DNA of 64,000 bases from assembly GCF_000317535.1 (NCBI RefSeq), contig NC_019757.1, positions 124,001-188,000 of the forward strand, read 5' to 3'. A program made the position numbers and the translations under genes. This DNA is from Cylindrospermum stagnale PCC 7417 (GTDB taxonomy: Bacteria; Cyanobacteriota; Cyanobacteriia; Cyanobacteriales; Nostocaceae). Within the stretch, counting starts at the first letter, position 1, and each line of letters starts with the position of its first letter. This document shows positions 18,233 to 26,817 of the stretch, piece after piece. The notes below the pieces were generated by a model. It was given only the letters and a program-made list of their open reading frames with translations, was not told the origin of the DNA and searched no databases.

Positions 18233-20407
18233 GTGCAGATACAGCCTTCAGGTATCAAGAGATCTCCAGATCCCAATGGTACTGAGTCCACTGAACCAGA
18301 TTTTAGGCAGGGAGGCTCGCCTGAGTTTCTCAAGGCTATGATCAACAAAATGACGGATCTGATTTTTGTCAAAGACCGTCAGCACCGCTGGGTTTTGCTG
18401 AATGACGCCTTCTGCAACTTTATGGGTTGCTCTCAAACAGAACTGAGTGGCAAGTCAGACCGAGATTTTTTGCCGGACTATGAGGCAGATGAACTCGTTT
18501 TCATTACAGGTATTCCCAATGAAGATGAGGAATTTTTGATTGAGACTCAAGGCAAAAACCACATCTTCTCTATCCGAAAATCGCTGTTTGAAGATGAGGT
18601 GGGTAATCAATTTCTGCTTGGTGTGATGCGAGATGTGACTTGCAGTAAACAAGTTGAAGCTGAACTGCGGCAAACAAATGAGCGACTGCTGGCATCTGTT
18701 AGGGAATGCACTCAAGCGCTATTAGAGAGCGAAGCCAGTTTGCTACGCCTGACAGATAACGTCCCAGGAATAATTTACCAGTTTCGACTTGATGCCGATG
18801 GGACGATGTCTTTTCCTTTTGTCTCTTCTGGATGTCGAGATATCATCAAACTAGAGCCAAAAGCGGTACAACAAGATTCAGCGCTGATGTTTGCTACGGT
18901 TCATCCGGATGATGCTGAAGCTTTACAATCTGCGATCGCCTACTCTGCCCAAACTTTGCAAATATGGAAATCTGAGCATCGAGCTTTCAGTACTGATGGT
19001 CAACTAAAATGGATAAAAGCGATTTCTCGTCCGACATCCCAGCCAGATGGTTCGATTCTTTGGGATGGTTGCTTAATTGATATTAGCGATCAACAAGCTG
19101 CCCTACGCGAACGCGAACGGATTGAGGCAGAGTTGCAAAAACAAACCAACATCCTGCAATTAATCTTGGATAGCATGAGCGATGGCGTGATTGTTGCTGA
19201 TGAACTGGGAAAGGTTCTGGTATTTAACCCGGCGGCTGAACGGATATTTATCAAGGCAGAGCCTGATTCCCTGACATCGGAATTGTCACAGCAATATGGG
19301 ATCTTTTTGCCCGATATGGAAACCCCATTCCCAAAAGCACAAACGCCCCTGCTACAGGCGATTCAGGGCAAAGATGTAGATAATATTGAGATGTTTATCC
19401 GCCATCCTCAGTCACCAGATGGCATTTGGGTGAGCACTAGTGGCAGACCGATCAGAGATGCTCATAATATCTTTAAAGGCGGGGTGGTTGTCTGCCGGGA
19501 TGTTACGGAACGCAAACAAGCAGAAGCCCAATTGAAGCAGCAGAAAGAACAACTAGAAACCGCCTTGATAGAATTGCAACGCACCCAAGCCCAGATGTTG
19601 CAAAACGAAAAAATGTCCAGTCTAGGCCAACTGGTGGCGGGAGTGGCACACGAAATTAATAACCCAGTCAATTTCATTCATGCTAATCTCTCCTATGCTG
19701 ATCAGTATACCCAAGACATACTGGAACTGCTGCAACTTTACCAGCAGCATTACCCCGATCCTGTCTCGGAGATTCAAGATGTTGTCGAAGCTATTGAACT
19801 AGATTTTTTACAAGAAGACCTACCCAAGCTGGTTTCATCGATGAAAGTGGGTACCCAAAGAATTAGTGATATTGTCCTGAGCTTGCGGAATTTCTCGCGC
19901 TTGGATGAAGCTGAAAGGAAAGCGGTCGATCTTCATGAGGGCATCGATAAAACTTTGATGATCTTGCAACATCGCCTGAAGAAGAATAGCCATCGCCCGG
20001 AAATTAAAGTTATTAAAGAGTACAGCAACCTGCCAGCGGTGGAATGCTATGCAGGGCAACTCAATCAGGTGTTTATGAATATCATCGCCAATGCTATCGA
20101 TGCTTTGGAAGAAGCAGTGGCTGGGGGCAAAAAATTCACGCCTGCGATTAAAATTCGCACGCAAGTCGTTGAGCAAAATTATGTGGTAATTGGGATTGCT
20201 GATAATGGAGTAGGTATTCCAGATTTAGCCAAGCAACGGTTATTTGACCCTTTCTTCACCACCAAACCTGTTGGCAAGGGAACTGGGATGGGATTGTCGA
20301 TTAGCTACCAAATTGTTGCAGAGAAACACGGTGGCTCGTTAAACTGTGTTTCCGAAACTGGACAAGACACTGAATTTGCGATCGCCATTCCCCTCCGCCA
20401 GAAATAA
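18233..20407 (+). CDS. Multi-PAS sensor histidine kinase
   Basis: This 724-aa soluble hybrid-lacking histidine kinase has three PAS domains (about residues 30-135, 160-285 and 305-430). The first shows LIFVKDRQHRWVLLNDAF and each ends in a PAC-like motif (GVMRDVT, GCLIDIS, VCRDVT). A coiled coil (about 425-460) leads to the dimerisation/phosphoacceptor domain with VAGVAHEINNPVNF, His near 472. ATP-binding boxes follow: N box NIIANAIDAL, G1 DNGVGI, F box FDPFFTTK, G2 GTGMGLSI. The start is GTG. No response regulator is adjacent and no membrane segment is seen, so the signal and partner are unknown. Confidence 0.92.
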   Translation: MQIQPSGIKRSPDPNGTESTEPDFRQGGSPEFLKAMINKMTDLIFVKDRQHRWVLLNDAFCNFMGCSQTELSGKSDRDFLPDYEADELVFITGIPNEDEEFLIETQGKNHIFSIRKSLFEDEVGNQFLLGVMRDVTCSKQVEAELRQTNERLLASVRECTQALLESEASLLRLTDNVPGIIYQFRLDADGTMSFPFVSSGCRDIIKLEPKAVQQDSALMFATVHPDDAEALQSAIAYSAQTLQIWKSEHRAFSTDGQLKWIKAISRPTSQPDGSILWDGCLIDISDQQAALRERERIEAELQKQTNILQLILDSMSDGVIVADELGKVLVFNPAAERIFIKAEPDSLTSELSQQYGIFLPDMETPFPKAQTPLLQAIQGKDVDNIEMFIRHPQSPDGIWVSTSGRPIRDAHNIFKGGVVVCRDVTERKQAEAQLKQQKEQLETALIELQRTQAQMLQNEKMSSLGQLVAGVAHEINNPVNFIHANLSYADQYTQDILELLQLYQQHYPDPVSEIQDVVEAIELDFLQEDLPKLVSSMKVGTQRISDIVLSLRNFSRLDEAERKAVDLHEGIDKTLMILQHRLKKNSHRPEIKVIKEYSNLPAVECYAGQLNQVFMNIIANAIDALEEAVAGGKKFTPAIKIRTQVVEQNYVVIGIADNGVGIPDLAKQRLFDPFFTTKPVGKGTGMGLSISYQIVAEKHGGSLNCVSETGQDTEFAIAIPLRQK

Positions 20408-20502
20408 AAAGTGTGGGTGGGATTGAGGGACAAAACCCAACACCACCAAAGGATTTCTTCGGTAACGCTCTGGCTCTAATTTTCAATTTAAAATTGGGAC
20501 AT

Positions 20503-22074
20503 TTATCTTGGGGGATAATACTGTGGACTGATCACTGGGGGTGGATAACCTGTTAGGGGCATGGTGTTCATTGTGCCGTTGGGTAAAACCGGACTGATCA
20601 CTGGGGGTGGATAACCTGTTAGGGGCATGGTGTTCATTGTGCCGTTGGGTAAAGCCGGACTCATCACTGGGGCTTGATAACCAGTTGCAGGCACAGTGCT
20701 TGTCGGACTGCTTGGTGCAACAGGATTTTGGCTCAACTGTTGGTAAGTAACACGAGAGATGGAGCTAATTAGTTTTTCAGCGCGGGGGTCATTATTCGGA
20801 CGTCGAACCATGATAGCAGCGATGTAGCGCTTGCCTGTTGGGATATCAACTAAACCCACATCTGCCAGCATTGTACCAATGTCGCCTGTTTTGTGATATG
20901 TCCGGGCACCGGCTCCCAAACCAGAGGGCAGCAGATTGTCTCTCTCTGTACGACGCATGATATCGAGCATCAAATCGCGCGATCGCATACTCACAAAATT
21001 TCCTTGATTCACCATAGCCATCAAATTCCCCAATTCTCTGGGGCTGGTGGTGTTTGTCCCTGGCAAATCTGGAAGTTGATTGCGAATTGCCGTGCTTGCC
21101 AATCCCCAGGTGCGAAAACGCTCATTCAGCGCCTCCATGCCGCCCAATCGGGCAATCAGCATATTTGTCGCCGTATTGTCGCTGATTGTAATCATTTTCG
21201 TGGCGACTTCCAGCGCTGAGTACTGGGTGAGAGCGGGTTTGTATTGCAGATTTCCCGAACCGCCAGCAATCATATTCTGTTGCATGGTCAGCATTTCATC
21301 CAGGCGAATTTTCCCCGTATCCACATCTTGGAAAAAAGCAATTAAAATCGGTATCTTAATTGTGCTGGCCGCAGGAAAACTGGTAGTGCCATTCACATCT
21401 ATGTAACTGCCAGTATCTAGGTCTACAAGAAAAACGCCGGGGGTCAGATTGGGGTTCGCCGCCGCCAGATTTTGCACAGCAGTTTTCAACGGCATCATTT
21501 CTTGAGATAGGTATAAGCCAGAAGCTCCTACTGAGGGATTTGGATTAGCTGGTGACGGGGATTGATTCGTATTAGATAGCAACGATGCAGGTGGTGTAAC
21601 GCGATTAGCGGGGTCTAGGACTGACAATAGCGTCCCCACAATCGCCCCCATGCCAACTCCCACAATCAACAACCGCAAGCCGTACAACAGTGTTCTGGCC
21701 ATTGGCTTTAACCGCGTCTTGCGCGATCGCCTGTCTATACTTGGCATAGCCTGCTTCTGTACCCGCACTGTCTTAAATTTCTTAGTGCTGGGTTGCAAAG
21801 GTGGAATCTTCCCCTTAGCAGTAGGCATTGGTTTGACCGCTGTGGGCATTAATACCCCCGATCGTGGCCTCCGCCCCCCAGTGGGGATGGCCGGAGGACT
21901 GATATGATTATTTACGCGTGCTAGGGCCGTTGCTTCTGGTGTAGAGGCAATCGGCTGCTGGCTGTTAACGTTCGCTTTCTTGGGTGCCGCCTTTTTGGCT
22001 TGGCGCGGACGCTGGCGACGCTGTGTAGGTTGCCGCCCCCAGATTGCTGTTAATTTGTCAATTGACTCTGACAC
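20503..22074 (-). CDS. Class A beta-lactamase-like serine hydrolase, membrane-anchored
   Basis: This protein of about 523 aa has a basic, Lys/Arg/Pro-rich cytoplasmic N-terminus and one membrane helix (LLYGLRLLIVGVGMGAIVGTLL, about residues 125-146). The periplasmic domain is of the class A beta-lactamase/penicillin-recognising fold. The catalytic SxxK is AASTIKIP (about 235), SDN is ISDNTATN (about 298), and KTG is HKTGDIGTM (about 395). I placed the start at GTG 22074 because AAGGAG lies 5 bases upstream; the frame is open 22 codons further. The C-terminus ends in a Pro/Gly tail with two 22-residue repeats. Whether it acts on beta-lactams or peptidoglycan cannot be told. Confidence 0.85.
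   Translation of the reverse strand: MSESIDKLTAIWGRQPTQRRQRPRQAKKAAPKKANVNSQQPIASTPEATALARVNNHISPPAIPTGGRRPRSGVLMPTAVKPMPTAKGKIPPLQPSTKKFKTVRVQKQAMPSIDRRSRKTRLKPMARTLLYGLRLLIVGVGMGAIVGTLLSVLDPANRVTPPASLLSNTNQSPSPANPNPSVGASGLYLSQEMMPLKTAVQNLAAANPNLTPGVFLVDLDTGSYIDVNGTTSFPAASTIKIPILIAFFQDVDTGKIRLDEMLTMQQNMIAGGSGNLQYKPALTQYSALEVATKMITISDNTATNMLIARLGGMEALNERFRTWGLASTAIRNQLPDLPGTNTTSPRELGNLMAMVNQGNFVSMRSRDLMLDIMRRTERDNLLPSGLGAGARTYHKTGDIGTMLADVGLVDIPTGKRYIAAIMVRRPNNDPRAEKLISSISRVTYQQLSQNPVAPSSPTSTVPATGYQAPVMSPALPNGTMNTMPLTGYPPPVISPVLPNGTMNTMPLTGYPPPVISPQYYPPR
20525..20656 (-). repeat. 66-bp tandem duplication in the hydrolase C-terminal tail
   Basis: Units 20525..20590 and 20591..20656 differ at a single base near their ends. 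Each encodes the 22-residue tail unit TGYPPPVISP-x-LPNGTMNTMPL. A diverged third unit (TGYQAPVMSPALPNGTMNTMPL) precedes them. The near-identity shows a recent duplication that keeps the frame. Confidence 0.9.
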
Positions 22075-22248
22075 CGCTACTCCTTGTGACCCACTCGACT
22101 TTATTTCTTGCAGATTTTCGACCCAAAACCGATTCTTCAAGCACCTTGATACTCAGATTACCCTTATGGTACTAAGTAACATTTTTGTCCCTAGTGTAAG
22201 CCATATTAATTCTTTTGGGAAATGATTGCGTATATATTAAACGAATAA

Positions 22249-23007
22249 TTACAAGTTTTCTGGATTAATTTGACTCTTAAGCGCCCATTCTACCTGTCGC
22301 AGAATCCCTAGCAGCATTGCTACTTCCCCAGGTTGCAGGTGAGCGCGATTATATAGATGGCGAAATTTTTCCATCCGACTAGCTGCTGTATGGGGATACA
22401 GATATCCTATCCTGAGCAGTAGGGCTTCTAGTTGTTGATAGTAGGTTTCGACAACATCTATTGGCGCCAGTTCAGTTGCGGGTATGGACTGAGTCGCAAA
22501 TATCTCAGCAGATTGTGACAGTTCGTAACAACAGATCGCCACCGCAGTCGCCAAATTCAGCGATGAATAACTCTCACTTGTAGGTATGCGAACAAACCTC
22601 TGGGCATAGTTTAATTCTTCATTACTTAATCCCCTGTCTTCCCTACCAAAAATCAGTGCTGAAAGCTCTTCTGGTTCCTCCAATAACCAGGGTAGGGCTG
22701 TGCGAGGGTTCTCTAAGGGTACCTCCCAACTGCGCGAGCGTCCGGTAGTGGCAATTGCCCGGACACATCCCTGCAAGGCTTCTGGTAATGTCTTGACTAC
22801 TACCGCAGATTCTAAAATCTCCTTAGCATGAACTGCCATTTTCATCGCTTCCGCCGACAGCGGATCGCATTGGGGATTTACTAATACTAAGTGATGTAGC
22901 TCGAAATTTTTCATTACCCTGGCAATCGAACCCACATTTAACGGTCCGGCTGGCTCTACCAACACAATTCTTAACCCAGCCAACTGTTTTACCTCCCGCG
23001 ATCGCAC
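22249..23007 (-). CDS. trmJ: TrmJ/TrmH-type tRNA 2'-O-methyltransferase
   Basis: This SPOUT-class methyltransferase probably methylates the 2'-O of nucleotide 32 in tRNA anticodon loops. The 252-aa protein shows SPOUT motif 1 (IVLVEPAGPLNVGSIARVMKNF, about residues 14-35, with the catalytic Asn/Arg pair). The knot motifs are ALIFGREDRGLSNEEL (about 117-132) and VRIPTSESYSSLNLATAVAICCYEL (about 138-162). The C-terminal extension containing FRHLYNRAHLQ matches TrmJ rather than shorter TrmL or SpoU proteins. It is transcribed away from the lipoprotein gene. Confidence 0.88.
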   Translation of the reverse strand: MRSREVKQLAGLRIVLVEPAGPLNVGSIARVMKNFELHHLVLVNPQCDPLSAEAMKMAVHAKEILESAVVVKTLPEALQGCVRAIATTGRSRSWEVPLENPRTALPWLLEEPEELSALIFGREDRGLSNEELNYAQRFVRIPTSESYSSLNLATAVAICCYELSQSAEIFATQSIPATELAPIDVVETYYQQLEALLLRIGYLYPHTAASRMEKFRHLYNRAHLQPGEVAMLLGILRQVEWALKSQINPENL

Positions 23008-23484
23008 GTTTAAAATATTTTTAGGCTAAATTTCAGCATCATGCCTACTACCGCAGACTTTGCTTGATTATCTTGATTATATTGTAGCTGTGCTGGGCGA
23101 GCACCTATATTTAGTATTTAAAATCACTTCTGTCGCCTGGCTGACTATGCCAAGTTTAGATTTTGGCTCGAAGAAAAATCTCAAATACTTGCATTGAGTG
23201 ACAGCTTAATCTCCCAGAGCCATCAAATGTCTTGTGCAGTGGTATTAGCAACCCACCCTAAAGATGGCAATAGCGAACATTATTCTCTTAGTATAATTTA
23301 ATACTATTTTCTTAAAAGATGAAGTATAACGTATGTGTGCTGAAAGAAAGTCAGCAGCAAAAAGAATGAAGTATAAAAACTCCTGTGGTAAGAATACTTC
23401 ATACTTCAAAACAACTTTTTCTCAATCATCAATTTATTTCCTCTAACCAAATTTACCAGAAGATATCCGGAGATAACAGAACAG
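23008..23484. other. Divergent intergenic region
   Basis: This stretch lies between the divergent trmJ and lipoprotein genes. It is AT-rich, with AGTAT-aattta-ATACT near 23290 and two GAAGTATAA direct repeats (near 23319 and 23367) upstream of the lipoprotein gene. These are candidate regulatory sites only. No gene or tRNA-like structure was found. Confidence 0.35.
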
Positions 23485-23928
23485 ATGCAACGTGTGTGTA
23501 AACAAAATGTTTTGCTTGCCGCAACTGCGGCGACCGCATTACTATTTACAGGTTGTGGAGAGAGTAAAGTTTCGCAATGTAACAAAATCGTAAAAGTTGC
23601 GAATCAGGCAGTTACAGTAGGGCAAGAATTCGGCAAAAATCCCCAGCCGAAAAAAGGTTCTAAAGCCTTGACTGAAGCCGCTAGTAAGGTAGATAAAATT
23701 GCCAATGATTTGAAAGCAGTGGAAGTCAAGGATGAAAAACTTCAAGGATTTCAAACACGCTTTCTCAAACTTTATCAGGACACAAGCACGGGGATGAAGA
23801 ATACTGCAAAAGCTTTGGATAAGAAAGATATCCCAGGTGCAAATCGCCTTTTGGCATCCCTGAAAAAGAGCGCTAGCGATGAAACTGCGTTAGTGAAAGA
23901 AATTAATAATTACTGCAATGGTAGTTGA
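23485..23928 (+). CDS. Putative lipoprotein
   Basis: This 147-aa protein has a type II signal peptide: basic start, hydrophobic stretch LLAATAATALLF and lipobox LFTGC (Cys at residue 24). Lipidation and membrane anchoring are therefore likely. The mature part is Lys-rich and helical, with a second Cys soon after (SQCNKIV) and a last Cys in NNYCNGS. These two could form a disulfide bridging the helical domain. I do not recognise the family beyond conserved cyanobacterial hypothetical. It has its own upstream region and no obvious operon partner. Confidence 0.72.
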   Translation: MQRVCKQNVLLAATAATALLFTGCGESKVSQCNKIVKVANQAVTVGQEFGKNPQPKKGSKALTEAASKVDKIANDLKAVEVKDEKLQGFQTRFLKLYQDTSTGMKNTAKALDKKDIPGANRLLASLKKSASDETALVKEINNYCNGS

Positions 23929-24098
23929 GCAATTTTGTACTAAATCTGATATCAGATATAGCGGTGATAATTTGGATGAAATGCAAGTTCGTAATCTTCG
24001 CTTTAGCGATTTCATGCTCTTGATTTATTACATTTAAATCTAACCCGCTACACTATACTATTTCTCTTACAGGTTGATACATTATGATTGAATCTTAG

Positions 24099-24117
24099 CC
24101 CCCCTTGGAAAGGGGGG
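24099..24117. repeat. C/G-rich palindromic dispersed repeat
   Basis: The stem CCCCCCTT-gga-AAGGGGGG lies in the convergent gap between the lipoprotein and phosphatase genes and is followed by TTGGGGGGATCTC. It is a typical Nostoc dispersed repeat and may act as a bidirectional terminator, though the following T-run is poor. Confidence 0.6.
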
Positions 24118-24191
24118 TTGGGGGGATCTCATTTGTTTCAACCTTATAGGGAATTAGTATTAGCTCCATTTTAAATAATCAGGAGCTAATT

Positions 24192-24524
24192 TTAATTGGC
24201 AATTTTTAATAGAGGCAAAACCTTCTGCTTTAACAACTCAATTAAAGCTGGTTCCATATATTCATAGTCATCTGGAATATCCAAGCAGATAACTCTCTTA
24301 CCTTTGAGAAAAGGTTGAAAGTTTTTCGACAACTTGCTTTTATGGGATTTTTCCATGACAAAAATAATATCAGCCCATTCAATGGCTTCTGTGGAAACTG
24401 GTACTTCAGCATATCTGTCTAAACCTGCTGATTCTACCTCTAGTTCTGCATATTCAGAAAACACAGCCTCAGCGGTAGGACTGCGTAATTTATTTTTGCT
24501 ACAAAGGAATAACAGCTTTTTCAT
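24192..24524 (-). CDS. Low-molecular-weight protein tyrosine phosphatase-like protein
   Basis: This 110-aa protein begins MKKLLFLCSKNKLRSPTAE, containing the phosphatase P-loop C-x5-R-(S/T). The general-acid region near the C-terminus is LDIPDDYEYM, with the DIPDDY pattern seen in bacterial low-molecular-weight phosphatases. It is about 40 residues shorter than classic family members, so it belongs to the compact branch often annotated as phosphotyrosine phosphatase or an ArsC-related protein. Substrate is unknown. It lies 29 bases after the HNH gene on the same strand, so cotranscription with the HNH pair is possible. Confidence 0.75.
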   Translation of the reverse strand: MKKLLFLCSKNKLRSPTAEAVFSEYAELEVESAGLDRYAEVPVSTEAIEWADIIFVMEKSHKSKLSKNFQPFLKGKRVICLDIPDDYEYMEPALIELLKQKVLPLLKIAN

Positions 24525-24553
24525 GCACTCACAAAACGCTGAGGTATGTTTGC

Positions 24554-24961
24554 TCAGAATTCAGTTGACTGTAATCTCTGCCTTTCAGCTAGTCGTTCTT
24601 CACTATTTATTTGCAGCAATTTAACTGTTGTACGTCCTTGAGGGGTTAATCCCACCAGAACTAATTTTGAAAAGGTGAAGTGAAAAACCCATTCTTGGTT
24701 ACGTGGGTTGAATAGAAAGCTAAAAGCTCCTGTTTCAGGATCGAATGAACCTAAGTCAGTGCCTTTATAACGGTTACAACGCCAACAGGTGAGAGCTAGA
24801 TTATCAGCATTTGTTGCACCGTTATGTTTTTCGGCGATAACGTGATCAATCTCATGAGGGAAGAAGGAAACTCCAGCAGGTAGCAGACAATACTCACATC
24901 TGTATTTTGCGCGTTCTTCAACTAAACGGCGAAGCGCAGCCGGAATATAGGTTCCGCTCAC
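24554..24961 (-). CDS. HNH endonuclease
   Basis: This 135-aa protein has a canonical HNH/zinc-ribbon nuclease core. CEYC (about residues 18-21) and CWRCN (about 57-61) supply zinc ligands. HEIDHVIAEKHNGATNADNLALTC supplies the catalytic His (of DHV) and Asn (of ADNL). After GTDLGSFDPETG the C-terminus has the beta-rich FLFNPRNQEWVFHF segment that is frequent in this cyanobacterial branch. The start overlaps the stop of the upstream 116-aa gene by 4 bases (ATGA), so the two are translationally coupled. The target is unknown. Confidence 0.85.
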   Translation of the reverse strand: MSGTYIPAALRRLVEERAKYRCEYCLLPAGVSFFPHEIDHVIAEKHNGATNADNLALTCWRCNRYKGTDLGSFDPETGAFSFLFNPRNQEWVFHFTFSKLVLVGLTPQGRTTVKLLQINSEERLAERQRLQSTEF

Positions 24962-25308
24962 TGTCTACTAGTTAAATAAGATAAGTTACCTGCTTTAATC
25001 ATCACCATCAGGTGTTCTATGCGCTCATACTCATCCAGTTCTTTTAACTCTGTGGGTGTGAGTTCTCCTGCTTTGCTGCGTGCTAATAAGGTACGCAACC
25101 GTTCTTGCATTTCCGGTGTGGGTTTAAATTCAGAAATTTTTTCAGGAGTAGGGTTACTGGCTAGAAAATCAAGGATATATCGGTAAACTTGTGCTGGTAC
25201 TGCTGGTTGTTGGAGACTCAAAGCAAGTAATTCAGGTAGGCGTTCATTGCCTATTTGTGCTAATTGTTGAGATAATTCGTCTGATACTTCTAGGGTGATT
25301 TTTGGCAT
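24958..25308 (-). CDS. Small protein coupled to the HNH nuclease
   Basis: This 116-aa protein begins MPKITLEVSDELSQQLAQIGNERLPELLALSL, a ribbon-helix-helix-like start resembling antitoxins and small DNA-binding proteins. It continues with a Glu-rich middle (TPTELKELDEYERIEHLMVMIKAG) and ends SYLTSRQ. Its stop overlaps the HNH start in ATGA. The pairing of a small possible DNA-binding protein with an HNH nuclease is recurrent in cyanobacteria. A toxin-antitoxin or regulator role is a guess. Confidence 0.65.
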   Translation of the reverse strand: MPKITLEVSDELSQQLAQIGNERLPELLALSLQQPAVPAQVYRYILDFLASNPTPEKISEFKPTPEMQERLRTLLARSKAGELTPTELKELDEYERIEHLMVMIKAGNLSYLTSRQ

Positions 25309-25443
25309 AGTTTGCTTACCTGAAGTGTGTCACTTCCTATATTGTAATTGTGCATCTTCATATAAATGAAAATTGAACAGGACTTCCGCAAAGAAGATAT
25401 TTGTTTTGTTATGTGGTGTTAATAACGTAAATTATATATGCTT

Positions 25444-25512
25444 TAAAAATAAAAGTCAGTCAAGGGTAGACCTTGCTACCACGATCTGAAAAAGTCAGAC
25501 CTCTTGACTGCT
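25444..25512. repeat. 69-bp direct repeat, copy 1, left of the PIN module
   Basis: This element begins TAAAAATAAAAGTCAGTCAA and ends CCTCTTGACTGCT. Its ends form an imperfect inverted repeat (CAGTCAAG / CTTGACTG). The same sequence, split by a 192-bp insert, occurs at 26510..26775. The two copies bracket the three-gene PIN/antitoxin/DUF6887 module. Confidence 0.85.
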
Positions 25513-25587
25513 ATTCATATTATAATAGAAATATTGGAGACTCAACGGAAGCTTAAACCAGCTAATCAGTAGAGTGTTAGACTTTAA

Positions 25588-25800
25588 TTACTCAGCTTGA
25601 TTTAACTTCGATCTAAAAATAGCTTCAACTTGAACTTCTGGATTTTCTAAGTCAAAAGGATAAGGTTGTAGAGGAGTGTTAGGGTCACGACGACTGATAA
25701 TAACCTCTAACGCTGCGCGGAATGCTTCTTGATTATTTCTATTTTCTGAAATATACCGTTTTAATTCGGCGTTAGTCATTTGGTCAAGGTTTGGTGTCAT
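25588..25800 (-). CDS. DUF6887-like small protein
   Basis: This protein of about 70 aa begins MTPNLDQMTNAELKRYISENRNN and has a following FRAALEVIISRRDP segment, the pattern of the small cyanobacterial DUF6887 family as I remember it. The frame is open 30 codons further, into the end of the PIN gene; I prefer the ATG at 25800 because the family starts there. The function is unknown. The gene lies 26 bases after the PIN-domain gene on the same strand and may be part of that module. Confidence 0.6.
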   Translation of the reverse strand: MTPNLDQMTNAELKRYISENRNNQEAFRAALEVIISRRDPNTPLQPYPFDLENPEVQVEAIFRSKLNQAE

Positions 25801-25826
25801 AAAATGCAGTGTAGTCTTAGGAAACT

Positions 25827-26234
25827 TTACGGCTGCTTTTGAACGTGTGGATAGTTGAGAATTTTGCTGTCTACTGTCACAAGTGGACAATCATAAACTC
25901 TTGCTGTTGCAACTATAATCTGATCAGCAGGATCTTTATGAAACTCACCAGGTAGTTGAGTAGATTCTACACAGATTCTTGGTGTTAGTTCCAAAAGACA
26001 GATACCAGGATAAGCTAGGGCTTGATTTAACCACTCTTCTACAGGACAATGTAAAATTAGTCTACTGCGCTCAACTAATTTTGCAACTTCCCAACAGGAA
26101 ATAATACTAACACCTAATCCTTGAGTTTCTTGTGCTTGAATGTATTCAGAGTAGTTCTGGCTAAGTTGATTATTACCATAAATCCACCAAACCCAAATAT
26201 GGGTATCTAACACAATCCTTGTGCTGCTTCCCAA
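25827..26234 (-). CDS. PIN-domain toxin (VapC-like)
   Basis: This 135-aa PIN-domain ribonuclease is probably the toxin of a type II toxin-antitoxin pair that cleaves RNA. The acidic active-site residues are all present: Asp of IVLDTHIWVWW (near residue 10), Glu of SCWEVAKLVE (near 49), Asp of DPADQIIVATAR (near 101-104) and Asp of LVTVDSKIL (near 119). This matches the cyanobacterial Sll0205-like group. The start overlaps the upstream antitoxin gene by 28 bases; an in-frame GTG at 26213 is an alternative start. Confidence 0.88.
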   Translation of the reverse strand: MGSSTRIVLDTHIWVWWIYGNNQLSQNYSEYIQAQETQGLGVSIISCWEVAKLVERSRLILHCPVEEWLNQALAYPGICLLELTPRICVESTQLPGEFHKDPADQIIVATARVYDCPLVTVDSKILNYPHVQKQP

Positions 26235-26431
26235 TCTTCTTGTGCTATAGGTTCAGTCGGTTCTATGTATTGAACAGGAAAACCACGAAAGGGATATTTG
26301 TTTTGTTCAGATATCTTACGCGGTCGAGATAAAATTATGACTTCAACTTGCTCACCAGAGGTAAAAGGTAAGTTTTCTAGTGTTAGTGTTCTGTCGTCTT
26401 TAACAGTTGTTTCTATGCGATGTGCAAGCAT
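26207..26431 (-). CDS. Antitoxin of the VapBC-like pair
   Basis: This 74-aa protein begins MLAHRIETTVKDDRTLTLENLPF. It has a beta-rich, AbrB/VapB-like N-terminus with the LENLPFTSGEQVEVIIL pattern common in cyanobacterial VapB partners, and an acidic C-terminus (IEPTEPIAQEDWEAAQGLC) that would bind the PIN toxin. It is the first gene of the module and overlaps the toxin gene by 28 bases, so the two are translated together. Autorepression is typical of such antitoxins, but no operator was identified. Confidence 0.78.
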   Translation of the reverse strand: MLAHRIETTVKDDRTLTLENLPFTSGEQVEVIILSRPRKISEQNKYPFRGFPVQYIEPTEPIAQEDWEAAQGLC

Positions 26432-26509
26432 GATTTTGATTTATAACCTCAGGCTTTAACAATATTATATATTCCAATACGCTTCAGTTAAGCGTTTTTG
26501 TATCGACTG

Positions 26510-26775
26510 TAAAAATAAAAGTCAGTCAAACAATTTTGGATTTTAGATTTGCGATTTTGGATTGACTGCGCCCACTCTTGGGACACAGCTTGAGGATTTT
26601 AAATTGACGATTTTAGATTTATTCCACCCACAAGGGATGGGGCTTGTACCGAAAATAATCCAAAATCGTTCGACTGAGCGCTCACGACGAAGTCCAAAAT
26701 CCAAAATCTAAAATTGGCACGGTCAAGGGTAGACCTTGCTACCACGATCTGAAAAAGTCAGACCTCTTGACTGCT
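26510..26775. repeat. 69-bp direct repeat, copy 2, split by an insertion
   Basis: The left part (26510..26529) and right part (26722..26775) together reproduce the repeat at 25444..25512. The break is flanked by a 5-bp duplication GTCAA (26525..26529 and 26722..26726). The repeat lies upstream of the antitoxin gene; its partner lies downstream of DUF6887. Confidence 0.82.
26530..26721. mobile_element. 192-bp MITE-like insert
   Basis: This is a non-coding insert with imperfect terminal inverted repeats built of AATTTTGGATTTTAGATTT-type sequence at the left and its complement (AAATCCAAAATCTAAAATT) at the right. It has further internal GATTTTAGATT-like copies. A 5-bp GTCAA duplication and an undisrupted copy of the target at 25444..25512 mark it as an insertion. 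The TTTTGGATTTTAGA motif is a widespread Nostoc repeat. Confidence 0.7.
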
Positions 26776-26817
26776 GGTTATATTGTATCTTTGCTTAGAA
26801 ATTTTTAAATTATCTCT

